A stretch of DNA of 12,161 nucleotides from positions 1 through 12,161 of the forward strand of contig JAFGNG010000151.1 in the NCBI GenBank assembly GCA_016927125.1, in the 5' to 3' direction. Each line of letters opens with the position of its first letter. Position 1 is the stretch's first letter. This document shows, piece after piece, positions 1 to 5,896 of this stretch. Made by a program: the position numbers and the translations under genes. The notes beneath the pieces were generated by a model. It saw only the letters and a list, made by a program, of their open reading frames with translations, was not told the DNA's origin and did not search any database. The stretch is from Planctomycetota bacterium. Its GTDB lineage: Bacteria > Planctomycetota > SZUA-567 > JAFGNG01.

Positions 1-159
1 GGGGATGGCGCGGATTTCTCCGGTCAGGATCCCGCTGGCCGGCTCTGCCGGGCCTGCGACCGGCACCTCTTCCTCAGCCGATTCCCCACCCCCGCAACCC
101 AAGGGACCCATCACCAGCGCAATTACCAATAGTCCGGTCCAAAGCTGCTTGAGTCTCAT
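1..159 (-). CDS. Small lipoprotein, N-terminal part (gene runs off the window)
   Basis: Only the first 53 codons are present; the rest lies left of base 1. The start ATG (157-159 on the minus strand) follows a clear AAGGAGAG ribosome site. The product begins MRLKQLW and then has a hydrophobic stretch (residues 7-20) ending in P-L-G-C with Cys22. This looks like a type II (lipoprotein) signal peptide, although Pro at -3 is not the usual Leu, Val or Ile. After the cysteine comes GGGES and a Pro-, Ala- and Glu-rich linker, typical of a lipoprotein tether. No functional domain is visible, so the role is unknown beyond probable attachment to a membrane. A stem-loop terminator lies between this gene and lptB, and a candidate promoter sits upstream at 351-379, so it is probably transcribed separately from lptB. 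Confidence 0.75.
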   Translation of the reverse strand, partial: MRLKQLWTGLLVIALVMGPLGCGGGESAEEEVPVAGPAEPASGILTGEIRAIP

Positions 160-305
160 TGTAACTCTCCTTTCGAGCCTATAATTTCATGTAAGTTGTT
201 GATTGTTATTACCTTCAGAAACATAATCTCACGACGCCACGACAGAGTCCGGTCCTGCAAAGAGTCCCGATTCCTTTAAATTCTTCAGATTCTGCTTTGA
301 TTGCC

Positions 306-343
306 CGGAAGCTCCTGGCAGCCCTAACCCGCCAGGCTTTCCG
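306..343 (-). other. Stem-loop at the predicted 5' end of the lipoprotein mRNA
   Basis: The arms CGGAA (306-310) and TTCCG (339-343), then CCTGGC (314-319) and GCCAGG (331-336), form a two-step stem with a small asymmetric internal loop and an 11-base apical loop. If the promoter at 351-379 is real, transcription starts near base 344, so the hairpin would be the very 5' end of a leader of about 185 nt. It could stabilise the mRNA or be a regulatory leader. No T-run follows it on either strand, so it is not a terminator. Confidence 0.45.
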
Positions 344-350
344 TATAAGA

Positions 351-379
351 ATTGTAACCCCGATTTGCACTTTTCACAA
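351..379 (-). promoter_or_regulatory. Candidate sigma-70 promoter for the lipoprotein gene
   Basis: Read on the minus strand there is TTGTGA (379-374), a 17-base spacer and TACAAT (356-351). These match the -35 and -10 consensus at four and five of six positions. It points at the lipoprotein gene about 190 bases downstream. I saw no better promoter in the rest of the gene-free stretch 160-460, which is otherwise AT-rich and contains no plausible small gene. Confidence 0.45.
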
Positions 380-460
380 TAAATATTTCATTAATTATGA
401 TTTTTTAAGCCAGTTAAATTCCCATTCACCTGCAGGAGTATGTTCAGGAGGTAAATAAAC

Positions 461-482
461 AGCCCCCTCGATAGAGGGGGCT
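461..482 (-). terminator. Stem-loop terminator after lptB
   Basis: A perfect 9-bp stem (AGCCCCCTC, 461-469, with GAGGGGGCT, 474-482) closes a four-base loop, about 40 bases past the lptB stop codon. On the minus strand it is followed by GTTTATTTA, a broken T-run. It separates the lepB-lptB unit from the next minus-strand gene. Confidence 0.7.
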
Positions 483-521
483 GGGGAGGGAATATGATAA
501 TTTGCTTGAATACCCCTAAGG

Positions 522-1487
522 TTAATCAGTTTTCTTTTTAACCTCCTCCGCGTTTACTGGAGCCTCTGGCTTGGCAGCCTCCTTGGGGTTGGTTTCATCC
601 TGGGCCTTGGTAGCCTCTGCTTTCTTGGCAGCCGACTGCATAGACTTCTTGGATTTGGCAATCTCCGCTTTGACCATCCGGGTGGTGCGGCGCATGCGTA
701 GGCCCGCGTGTTGCTGGTGGCTCTTGCTCTCGATCTTCTCGCGCGCGTGCATGAAGGATTCCTGCACCGCCACGAAGCGGTCGCCGAGGTAGAGGCGTTG
801 GGCTTCGGGATTCTCGATCAACTCCTTCGCCGAACCATGGATCAAGACCTTACCATCATGAATAATGTAGGCGCGGTCGGTGATGGTAAGCGTTTCCCAG
901 ACATTATGGTCGGTTAGCAAAATGCTCATACCGTTGGCGCGCAGCGCCGCGATAATCTTCTGGATCTCCGCACAGGCCACCGGGTCAACCCCGCTGAAGG
1001 GTTCGTCCAACAAAAGCACCATCGGGTCGATCACGAGTGCCCGCGTAATCTCCAGCCGCCGTCGTTCCCCGCCGGAGAGGGTGTCGGCCATGTTCTGCGA
1101 CAGGCGCGTGAGCGAGAGATTGGTCAGGAGCTCCGCCAAGCGCTCTTCGCGTTCCCGCCGTGAAATCGGCAAGGTTTCGAGGATCGCCATGATGTTGTCT
1201 TCCACCGTCATGCGCCGGAAGATGCTGGGCTCCTGCGCGAGGTAGCCCATGCCCAGGCGGGCGCGCTGGTACATCGGCTGGTGCGAAATGTTTTCGCCAT
1301 CAAGCAGCACTTCGCCCTCCTCGGCCGGGATCATCCCCATCACCATGCGGAAGGTTGTGGTCTTGCCCGCGCCGTTGGGACCCAAGAGCCCCACGATCTC
1401 ACCGGGTTTGAGGGAGATATCCACGCCGTCAACCACCCGGTGGCCGCCGTAGCTCTTTACCAGCCCTTTGACATCCAGCAGGCTCAT
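522..1487 (-). CDS. lptB: Lipopolysaccharide export ABC transporter ATP-binding protein LptB, with C-terminal tail
   Basis: This is the ATPase of the LptB2FGC complex, which hydrolyses ATP on the cytoplasmic side to extract LPS from the inner membrane and drive it along the Lpt bridge. Visible motifs are Walker A GPNGAGKTT (36-44), Q-loop Gln85, signature LSGGE (137-141), Walker B ending LLLDE (Glu162) and switch His194. Context marks typical of LptB rather than other ABC ATPases are DEPFSGVDP, TDHNV and the closing LYLGDRF (232-238). E. coli LptB ends about there. This protein continues to residue 321 with a Lys-, Ala- and Glu-rich tail of no recognisable fold. The ATG is preceded by AGGA a few bases upstream. 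It lies 204 bases downstream of lepB on the same strand. The other lpt genes are not in the window. Confidence 0.92.
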   Translation of the reverse strand: MSLLDVKGLVKSYGGHRVVDGVDISLKPGEIVGLLGPNGAGKTTTFRMVMGMIPAEEGEVLLDGENISHQPMYQRARLGMGYLAQEPSIFRRMTVEDNIMAILETLPISRREREERLAELLTNLSLTRLSQNMADTLSGGERRRLEITRALVIDPMVLLLDEPFSGVDPVACAEIQKIIAALRANGMSILLTDHNVWETLTITDRAYIIHDGKVLIHGSAKELIENPEAQRLYLGDRFVAVQESFMHAREKIESKSHQQHAGLRMRRTTRMVKAEIAKSKKSMQSAAKKAEATKAQDETNPKEAAKPEAPVNAEEVKKKTD

Positions 1488-1633
1488 CTGTCCTACCCCT
1501 TTCAGTTTGTTTGGATGGCAAAGCCTCTTGGCGTTTGCCGTGCAGTCATCTTCTTAGTTGTCACCTTGCAGGGGGCTTACCCCTTGATTTTTCGAGTTTT
1601 TTTGTCTTCTGACTTCTGTATAAGATTACGTAA

Positions 1634-1676
1634 CCCAGGTTCTCCAACCTGGGAATCACAGACTGGAGAGACTGTG
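1634..1676. repeat. Two-hairpin REP-like element between lepB and lptB
   Basis: Hairpin one pairs CCCAGGTT (1634-1641) with AACCTGGG (1646-1653) around CTCC. Hairpin two pairs CACAG (1657-1661) with CTGTG (1672-1676), with an A-A mismatch and two more pairs around GGAG. The loop regions TCTCCA (1641-1646) and TGGAGA (1664-1669) are exact reverse complements, so the hairpins could kiss or refold into one alternative stem. There is no T-run, so a simple terminator is unlikely. It may be a dispersed repeat or an RNA-processing or attenuation element between lepB and lptB. Confidence 0.55.
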
Positions 1677-1691
1677 CCACATAATAAATGT

Positions 1692-3224
1692 TTACTCCAG
1701 TATACGGATTCGGTGCGGCGGCCACCAGATGAAAAGCGCCGGACCCAGCAGGTTCGCCTCCGGTACCGGCCCCCAGTGGCGGCTGTCATTGCTGTTCGGG
1801 GCATTATCCCCGAAGGCGAGATAATTCTTCAAAGGCACAATATAACAGTGCTCCTCCTCCATCTTGGCGCCGAGTTGATACGCCTGCGTTTGCCCCCCCG
1901 GGAGGCGGAGATTGCGGAAGTACGCCATCCGCTGCTCCGGGGTCTCCGGGATATAGTAGTAATAGATATCCCGGTCAATAGCGAGTTTGCTGATCTCGAC
2001 CTCGCCATCTGTAAGCGAGAGCGTCACCCCGGATTGCGCGTGCGGGTTGTCATTCTTAGGCATGGCCTTGTTGATCTCAAACAGCAAGACCTGCTTGCCG
2101 TCAATCCGCAATCCCAGTTGGAGATCATAACGGAAGAATTCAAGGTTATGCCTGGTTCCCTGCGCCAGCTCCACCTCGGCTTCGCCTGCCTTGCCGATGG
2201 GTTGCCCGTTATGCTTCAGGACTGCCCTGCCCCTTGAACCCAATCCCAGGTCTACTTCCCAGGTGTCATCTTCCAGATCGAGCGCCAGGGTAAACTTGCC
2301 TTTGTCTGCCAAGGGTTTGAGCTCGCAGCTTACCCGCAGGTCTGCCACGGTATGGAGCGGGTGGTACCTGACCGCGCCATTGCCGTTGTTGTCGCCACGC
2401 AGGCCGGTATTCTTGAAACTTTCCGGTACAATATCCTGCTCCGACATAAAGGCGCCGCACTTCGGGCAGGAAGCGGTGAGCTGCTGGGAATTGACCGTCT
2501 TCGATAACTTGCCGTCACAATATTCCACGGGGCAGGCAAAGGTTACTACCTGCCGCTTGATATGGCGGTCTGAAATGCCCAGTTCCGTATCGCGGTAACC
2601 GTCAACCATCGGTTTGTATTGCAACGTGATCTTCCCGGTGGCCTTCCCCGTCAAGCCCCCCCCGGCAAGTTCCCAGCCCGCGTCTTCCGGGCTTCTTGCC
2701 CAATGGTAATCGAGGGCAGCAGTGCTGTTGCGCTCGAAATCGCTCCGGTAGACCGGGATCCAGATGCTGTCCTGGAGTGCGAGCGACTTGCGGGCAACCT
2801 TGGGGATTACCTCGCCGCCTTTCTGCACAAAGAGGTCGCCGCTCCTGATATAAACAGTCTCGCCCGGCAGGCCAACGCACCGCTTGATGAAGTTCTGGTT
2901 GTAATGGCTTTCCGCGCGGTTCTGGGCGGGATATCGGAAGACAATGGTTTCAAAACGGTAGGGTTGTTTCTCCTTGCGGAAATTATAGCTCCGCTTGAAA
3001 CAGAATACCCGGTCGCCGCCTTTCTCCACCCCGAAGAGGGTCGGCTCCATTGAGCCGGAGGGAATCGAATAGACATCCGCAACATACCACTTGATTGCCA
3101 CCGCGCAGATAAAAGCCGTGGCCAGGGACAAGAACAAGCCGAAGGTCTCTTTTTTCGTGCTTCTGGCAGCCTTTTTCTTGTCCTTACCTTTGTCGACCTT
3201 GCTTTTTTTAGGATCGCCTGCCAT
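1692..3224 (-). CDS. lepB: Signal peptidase I with a large internal insertion
   Basis: This membrane-bound serine protease removes signal peptides from exported proteins on the outer face of the inner membrane. After a Lys-rich cytoplasmic N-terminus there is one membrane segment (about 28-45), then box B SIPSGSMEPTL with nucleophile Ser58. Box D IKRCVGLPGE carries the general base Lys114. Box E has GDN (472-474) and DSR (480-482), followed by WGPVP. The catalytic set is therefore complete. It is 510 residues long, against roughly 190-330 in most bacteria. The extra sequence lies mainly between residues 135 and 465. It contains a zinc-ribbon-like four-cysteine motif (Cys231, 236, 253, 256) and a beta-rich stretch (about 295-420) that resembles a concanavalin/LamG-like jelly roll; the fold assignment is inference. 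The ATG has AGAAAGG five bases upstream. A probable promoter lies at 3264-3292. Confidence 0.93.
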   Translation of the reverse strand: MAGDPKKSKVDKGKDKKKAARSTKKETFGLFLSLATAFICAVAIKWYVADVYSIPSGSMEPTLFGVEKGGDRVFCFKRSYNFRKEKQPYRFETIVFRYPAQNRAESHYNQNFIKRCVGLPGETVYIRSGDLFVQKGGEVIPKVARKSLALQDSIWIPVYRSDFERNSTAALDYHWARSPEDAGWELAGGGLTGKATGKITLQYKPMVDGYRDTELGISDRHIKRQVVTFACPVEYCDGKLSKTVNSQQLTASCPKCGAFMSEQDIVPESFKNTGLRGDNNGNGAVRYHPLHTVADLRVSCELKPLADKGKFTLALDLEDDTWEVDLGLGSRGRAVLKHNGQPIGKAGEAEVELAQGTRHNLEFFRYDLQLGLRIDGKQVLLFEINKAMPKNDNPHAQSGVTLSLTDGEVEISKLAIDRDIYYYYIPETPEQRMAYFRNLRLPGGQTQAYQLGAKMEEEHCYIVPLKNYLAFGDNAPNSNDSRHWGPVPEANLLGPALFIWWPPHRIRILE

Positions 3225-3263
3225 AACAACCTTTCTGTGTAATTGATCTTATCCAAGATATTA

Positions 3264-3292
3264 GAAATAATTATCTTGTAGATGATTGTCAA
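3264..3292 (-). promoter_or_regulatory. Candidate promoter for lepB-lptB
   Basis: On the minus strand a perfect TTGACA (3292-3287) is followed by a 17-base spacer and TATTTC (3269-3264). The -10 is weak, but position and spacing fit, about 40 bases before the lepB start. Other AT-rich hexamers nearby could serve as the -10. Confidence 0.5.
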
Positions 3293-3433
3293 TGTCGTTC
3301 TGCCGGAGGCAACCCTAATTTTTGCCATTACCCCTGGGTTTTTGCTTAAAAACTGTTTAATATTGTATATCTCATGTAATTCAGGCCGTCTGGCCGGATT
3401 CTCTTTTTTTGCTTCCGGATCCCTTTTTAACAG

Positions 3434-3450
3434 GGTTTTATTATAAAACC
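3434..3450. repeat. Small inverted repeat in the divergent lepB/tRNA region
   Basis: GGTTTTA (3434-3440) and TAAAACC (3444-3450) form a perfect 7-bp inverted repeat around three bases. It lies about 140 bases upstream of the lepB promoter and just upstream of the plus-strand promoter. It could be a regulator-binding site; nothing in the sequence says for which protein. The rest of 3225-3476 shows no gene. Confidence 0.3.
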
Positions 3451-3476
3451 GGGCTCTTCTCTTACTATGATTACCC

Positions 3477-3505
3477 TTGACGTGAGTGGTATAACTGCTT
3501 AGACT
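3477..3505 (+). promoter_or_regulatory. Candidate promoter for the tRNA gene
   Basis: TTGACG (3477-3482), a 17-base spacer and TAGACT (3500-3505) match the -35 at five and the -10 at four of six positions. The predicted start is near 3512, about 45 bases before the tRNA. TATAAC at 3490-3495 looks like a -10 but has no partner -35 at the right distance. Confidence 0.5.
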
Positions 3506-3555
3506 GAGGCGGATTGGGAATGATTCCCAAGCGTAGGATAGAGTTGTTTTATCTT

Positions 3556-3632
3556 GGGCTCGTAGCTCAGTCGGTTAGAGCAGCTGACTCATAATCAGCG
3601 GGTCGGGGGTTCAAGTCCCTCCGAGCCCACCA
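3556..3632 (+). tRNA. tRNA with anticodon CAT (elongator tRNA-Met most likely)
   Basis: The full cloverleaf can be folded by eye. The acceptor stem pairs GGGCTCG with CGAGCCC, the anticodon stem GCTGA pairs with TCAGC, and the T-stem carries loop TTCAAGT. The discriminator is A and a CCA end is encoded at 3630-3632. The anticodon is 3590-3592. Position 1 pairs with 72 and the anticodon stem lacks three G-C pairs next to the loop, so it is not the initiator. A CAT anticodon could also belong to tRNA-Ile2, which is read as isoleucine after lysidine modification. The body resembles alphaproteobacterial elongator tRNA-Met, so Met is preferred. Confidence 0.93.
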
Positions 3633-3654
3633 GTTTGTTATGGGTATTGATTTG

Positions 3655-3694
3655 CCAGCGCTGTTCTCACCGGTTGGGAAACCGGCGGAGCTGG
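3655..3694 (+). other. Structured leader between the tRNA and the TolC-like gene
   Basis: An outer stem CCAGC (3655-3659) with GCTGG (3690-3694) encloses an inner perfect stem CCGGTT (3670-3675) with AACCGG (3680-3685) and loop GGGA. No T-run follows, so it is not a standard terminator of the tRNA transcript. It may be an RNA processing point or leader structure. Its inner hairpin GGTT-GGGA-AACC resembles the minus-strand form GGTT-GGAG-AACC of the element at 1634-1653. Confidence 0.4.
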
Positions 3695-3726
3695 TGGGAT
3701 CACAGCCATCTTCGCATCTATTGAAA

Positions 3727-3733
3727 AAGGGAG
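3727..3733 (+). promoter_or_regulatory. Ribosome binding site that supports a GTG start
   Basis: AAGGGAG ends six bases before the GTG at 3740. No other in-frame start near it would keep the lipoprotein signal peptide, so this site decides the start. Confidence 0.75.
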
Positions 3734-3739
3734 CTTGGC

Positions 3740-5809
3740 GTGCTTAAGAGTTATTTTTCAGCAATCTTCAATAATCATTTCGGCAGCACCAAAAAAATTA
3801 TCCCCCTCCTCCTGATTGGCGCCCTCTGCGGCCTCTTTAGCGCCTGCGACTCCACCAATGAAGAACTGGTGGAAACCCGCAAGGAAAACGTCGAGGCGGA
3901 TCGCTCCCGGATGCAAAGGATGATGTTCACCAGGCCACTCGACATGGAAACCGCCGTGTCCTACGGCCTGAAGTACAACCTGGAGGCGAAACTGGAGGAA
4001 CGCAAGCAGGAGATCCAGAAGGAGATTACCAAGCGCTCCTGGTTCAAGCTCCTCCCCTCCCTCGAAGGTAGTTTCGATTACACCAACCGCAATAATCTCA
4101 GGGCAAGCCAATCAGTCAACCTGGAAACCGGCAGGGTTTCTGAAGCCACAAGCTATTCCTCTGAAAAGGAATCGCAGACCTATGGCATCAACCTGGTCTG
4201 GAATATCCTTGATTTTGGCATCTCTTACCTCCAGGCCCGCCAGGCCGAGGATGACCAGGCCATCATCCAGCAGGAGTACCGCCGCACCCGGCAAAATCTG
4301 GCGCTGAATATCTCCCGTGCCTACTGGCGCTGCCTAGTGAATACCCGCGCCGCCCTTCTGGCCGAAGCCCTGATTGGTAAGGTCGAGGAAGAGCATGACA
4401 GTGTAGTCAAGCAGATGGCGGATCGCGCCATCCTCAAGCCCGCGGGGCTGGAAAAACAGGCGCGCTTGCAGAAATTACTGCTGAGGTTGCGCGACTTCAC
4501 CCGCCAGGCCGAAGCCTCCAAGGCGGAACTGGCCGGCTACCTCAGCTTGTCCCCCGGTACCCGCTTCGAATTAAACTCCGCCGACTTCCCTTACATTACC
4601 AAGTTCGATGCCTATGATGTCGAGGCGCTGGAAACGGAAGCCTTGCTCAGCCGTCCGGAGCTTTACCAGGAAGATTACAAGGAGCGCATCACCCAGGAGG
4701 GTGTCCGCATCTCCATCTTGAGAATGCTGCCTTCTCCCTCCGTATTCCTCAACCATAGTTGGGATGATAATCCCCACCTCTATGCTAATTACTGGTATTC
4801 CGTCGGCGTCAAGGCGGCTTCCAACCTGCTTGACCTCCCGCGCCAGATGACCGAGGTCAAGGCCGGCACACTGCGCGAAGAGCTGGTCCAGCAACGCCGG
4901 ATGACGGTCGCGATGGGGATTTTGACGCAGATCCGCCTGACCCTGATCCAGTACCGCTCCGCCGCGGAGCGCTGCCTCGCCCTCAGCGAGATCCTCCAGG
5001 TGCAGAATGAATTCCAGAGCGTAACGGAAAAACTCGTCCGCGAGGGTAGAACCAGCCAGAGCAACCTCCTCACCGCCAGTGTCGATACCTTCTTCACCTA
5101 CCTGCAGTACATGCAGGCCTACGCCGATGTCATGGCGATGAAGGAACAGGTCAAGAACACGGTCGGCCGCGACCCGGTTATCTCCAAAGAACCGCTGCCG
5201 GTGCAGATGTATATTGCCGAAGGCGGGCAGAAGTACTGGCCGCAGATGCTGGACTCGCCCTGGAACGCGCAGAAGGTTGCCGCCATCAAGCCGGTTGAGA
5301 TTGAGCGGGAATACGGCGTAAACGGCACCGCTTACCAGGATACTCCGGAAACGGTCCGGCCCCGCTACCGCCCGGGCGAAATCGTCCCCGCCGAGACCGG
5401 CGCTTACGTTCCCGGCGAGCCGCAATCCCTGGACGCGATTGCCCTCCAGCTTGGGGATGCCAGGTATCGGATAGCAAGCGAAGCAAAACAGAAACTCCTG
5501 GATGCTGGCGAAGAGGGCGCCCGGGCAGCGCTGTCGATGATTAACTCTCCCAACCAGCGCGCCCGGATCCTGGCGATCCTGGTAATCCGGGAAGCTGGCG
5601 GCAGGGATACCACCGCGCAGTTGTTGCCGCTCTTGTCCGACCAGGATCCGCTGATCCGCTACCATGGCTCCCTGGCACTGAAGGATGCCTTCGGACAGGA
5701 TTTCGGTTACCATCCTGCTGACGCTGAGAGCGCGCGTGCGAATTCCATCCAGCGCTGGCAAGAGTTCCTTTCGCCATATTATAAAGGTGCTGCGGAACCC
5801 CAATCGTGA
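3740..5809 (+). CDS. TolC-family outer membrane efflux lipoprotein with C-terminal HEAT-like repeats
   Basis: The start is GTG, with AAGGGAG six bases upstream. Residues 18-36 form a lipoprotein signal (two Lys, a hydrophobic core, then F-S-A-C with Cys36). Residues about 68-485 fit the outer-membrane efflux protein family. They show two copies of the long-helix pattern, starting with PLDMETAVSYGLKYN and with the second half near residue 300, plus alternating strand stretches such as SLEGSFDYTNR and YSVGVKA. Such proteins form trimeric channels through the outer membrane for tripartite pumps or type I secretion. After a Pro-rich linker, residues about 563-670 are a helical region with HEAT-repeat character and a closing SIQRWQEFL. 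TolC proteins usually have 420-500 residues; this has 689. Asp37 after the lipidated Cys is an inner-membrane retention signal in E. coli, which fits poorly with an outer-membrane channel. No pump or adaptor gene is adjacent. Confidence 0.85.
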   Translation: MLKSYFSAIFNNHFGSTKKIIPLLLIGALCGLFSACDSTNEELVETRKENVEADRSRMQRMMFTRPLDMETAVSYGLKYNLEAKLEERKQEIQKEITKRSWFKLLPSLEGSFDYTNRNNLRASQSVNLETGRVSEATSYSSEKESQTYGINLVWNILDFGISYLQARQAEDDQAIIQQEYRRTRQNLALNISRAYWRCLVNTRAALLAEALIGKVEEEHDSVVKQMADRAILKPAGLEKQARLQKLLLRLRDFTRQAEASKAELAGYLSLSPGTRFELNSADFPYITKFDAYDVEALETEALLSRPELYQEDYKERITQEGVRISILRMLPSPSVFLNHSWDDNPHLYANYWYSVGVKAASNLLDLPRQMTEVKAGTLREELVQQRRMTVAMGILTQIRLTLIQYRSAAERCLALSEILQVQNEFQSVTEKLVREGRTSQSNLLTASVDTFFTYLQYMQAYADVMAMKEQVKNTVGRDPVISKEPLPVQMYIAEGGQKYWPQMLDSPWNAQKVAAIKPVEIEREYGVNGTAYQDTPETVRPRYRPGEIVPAETGAYVPGEPQSLDAIALQLGDARYRIASEAKQKLLDAGEEGARAALSMINSPNQRARILAILVIREAGGRDTTAQLLPLLSDQDPLIRYHGSLALKDAFGQDFGYHPADAESARANSIQRWQEFLSPYYKGAAEPQS

Positions 5810-5896
5810 GTCGGAATTAAAAGCAAAGGTTTATCTGGTTTTCGATTATGCTTCTCAGATGACGGAGTTTTCATTAAAACTAAAGGAGGCGGCTTG

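Noticed and set aside
1570..1610. Small hairpin AGGGG/CCCCT followed by T-rich sequence on the plus strand, resembling a terminator
   Set aside because: No plus-strand gene lies upstream for it to end, the stem has only five pairs and the T-run is interrupted.
1660..1680. TGGCAC on the minus strand as a possible sigma-54 promoter -24 element
   Set aside because: No TTGC-like -12 element lies at the required distance, and no other -24/-12 pair was noticed in the gene-free stretches.
1281..2237. Plus-strand open frame of 318 codons overlapping lptB and lepB
   Set aside because: It lies opposite two clearly recognisable genes, has no ribosome site and its translation resembles no protein.
4571..5803. 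Minus-strand open frame of 410 codons
   Set aside because: It is antisense to the TolC-like gene, which has a signal peptide, domain match and ribosome site; the antisense product has no recognisable features and arises from GC-rich codon bias.
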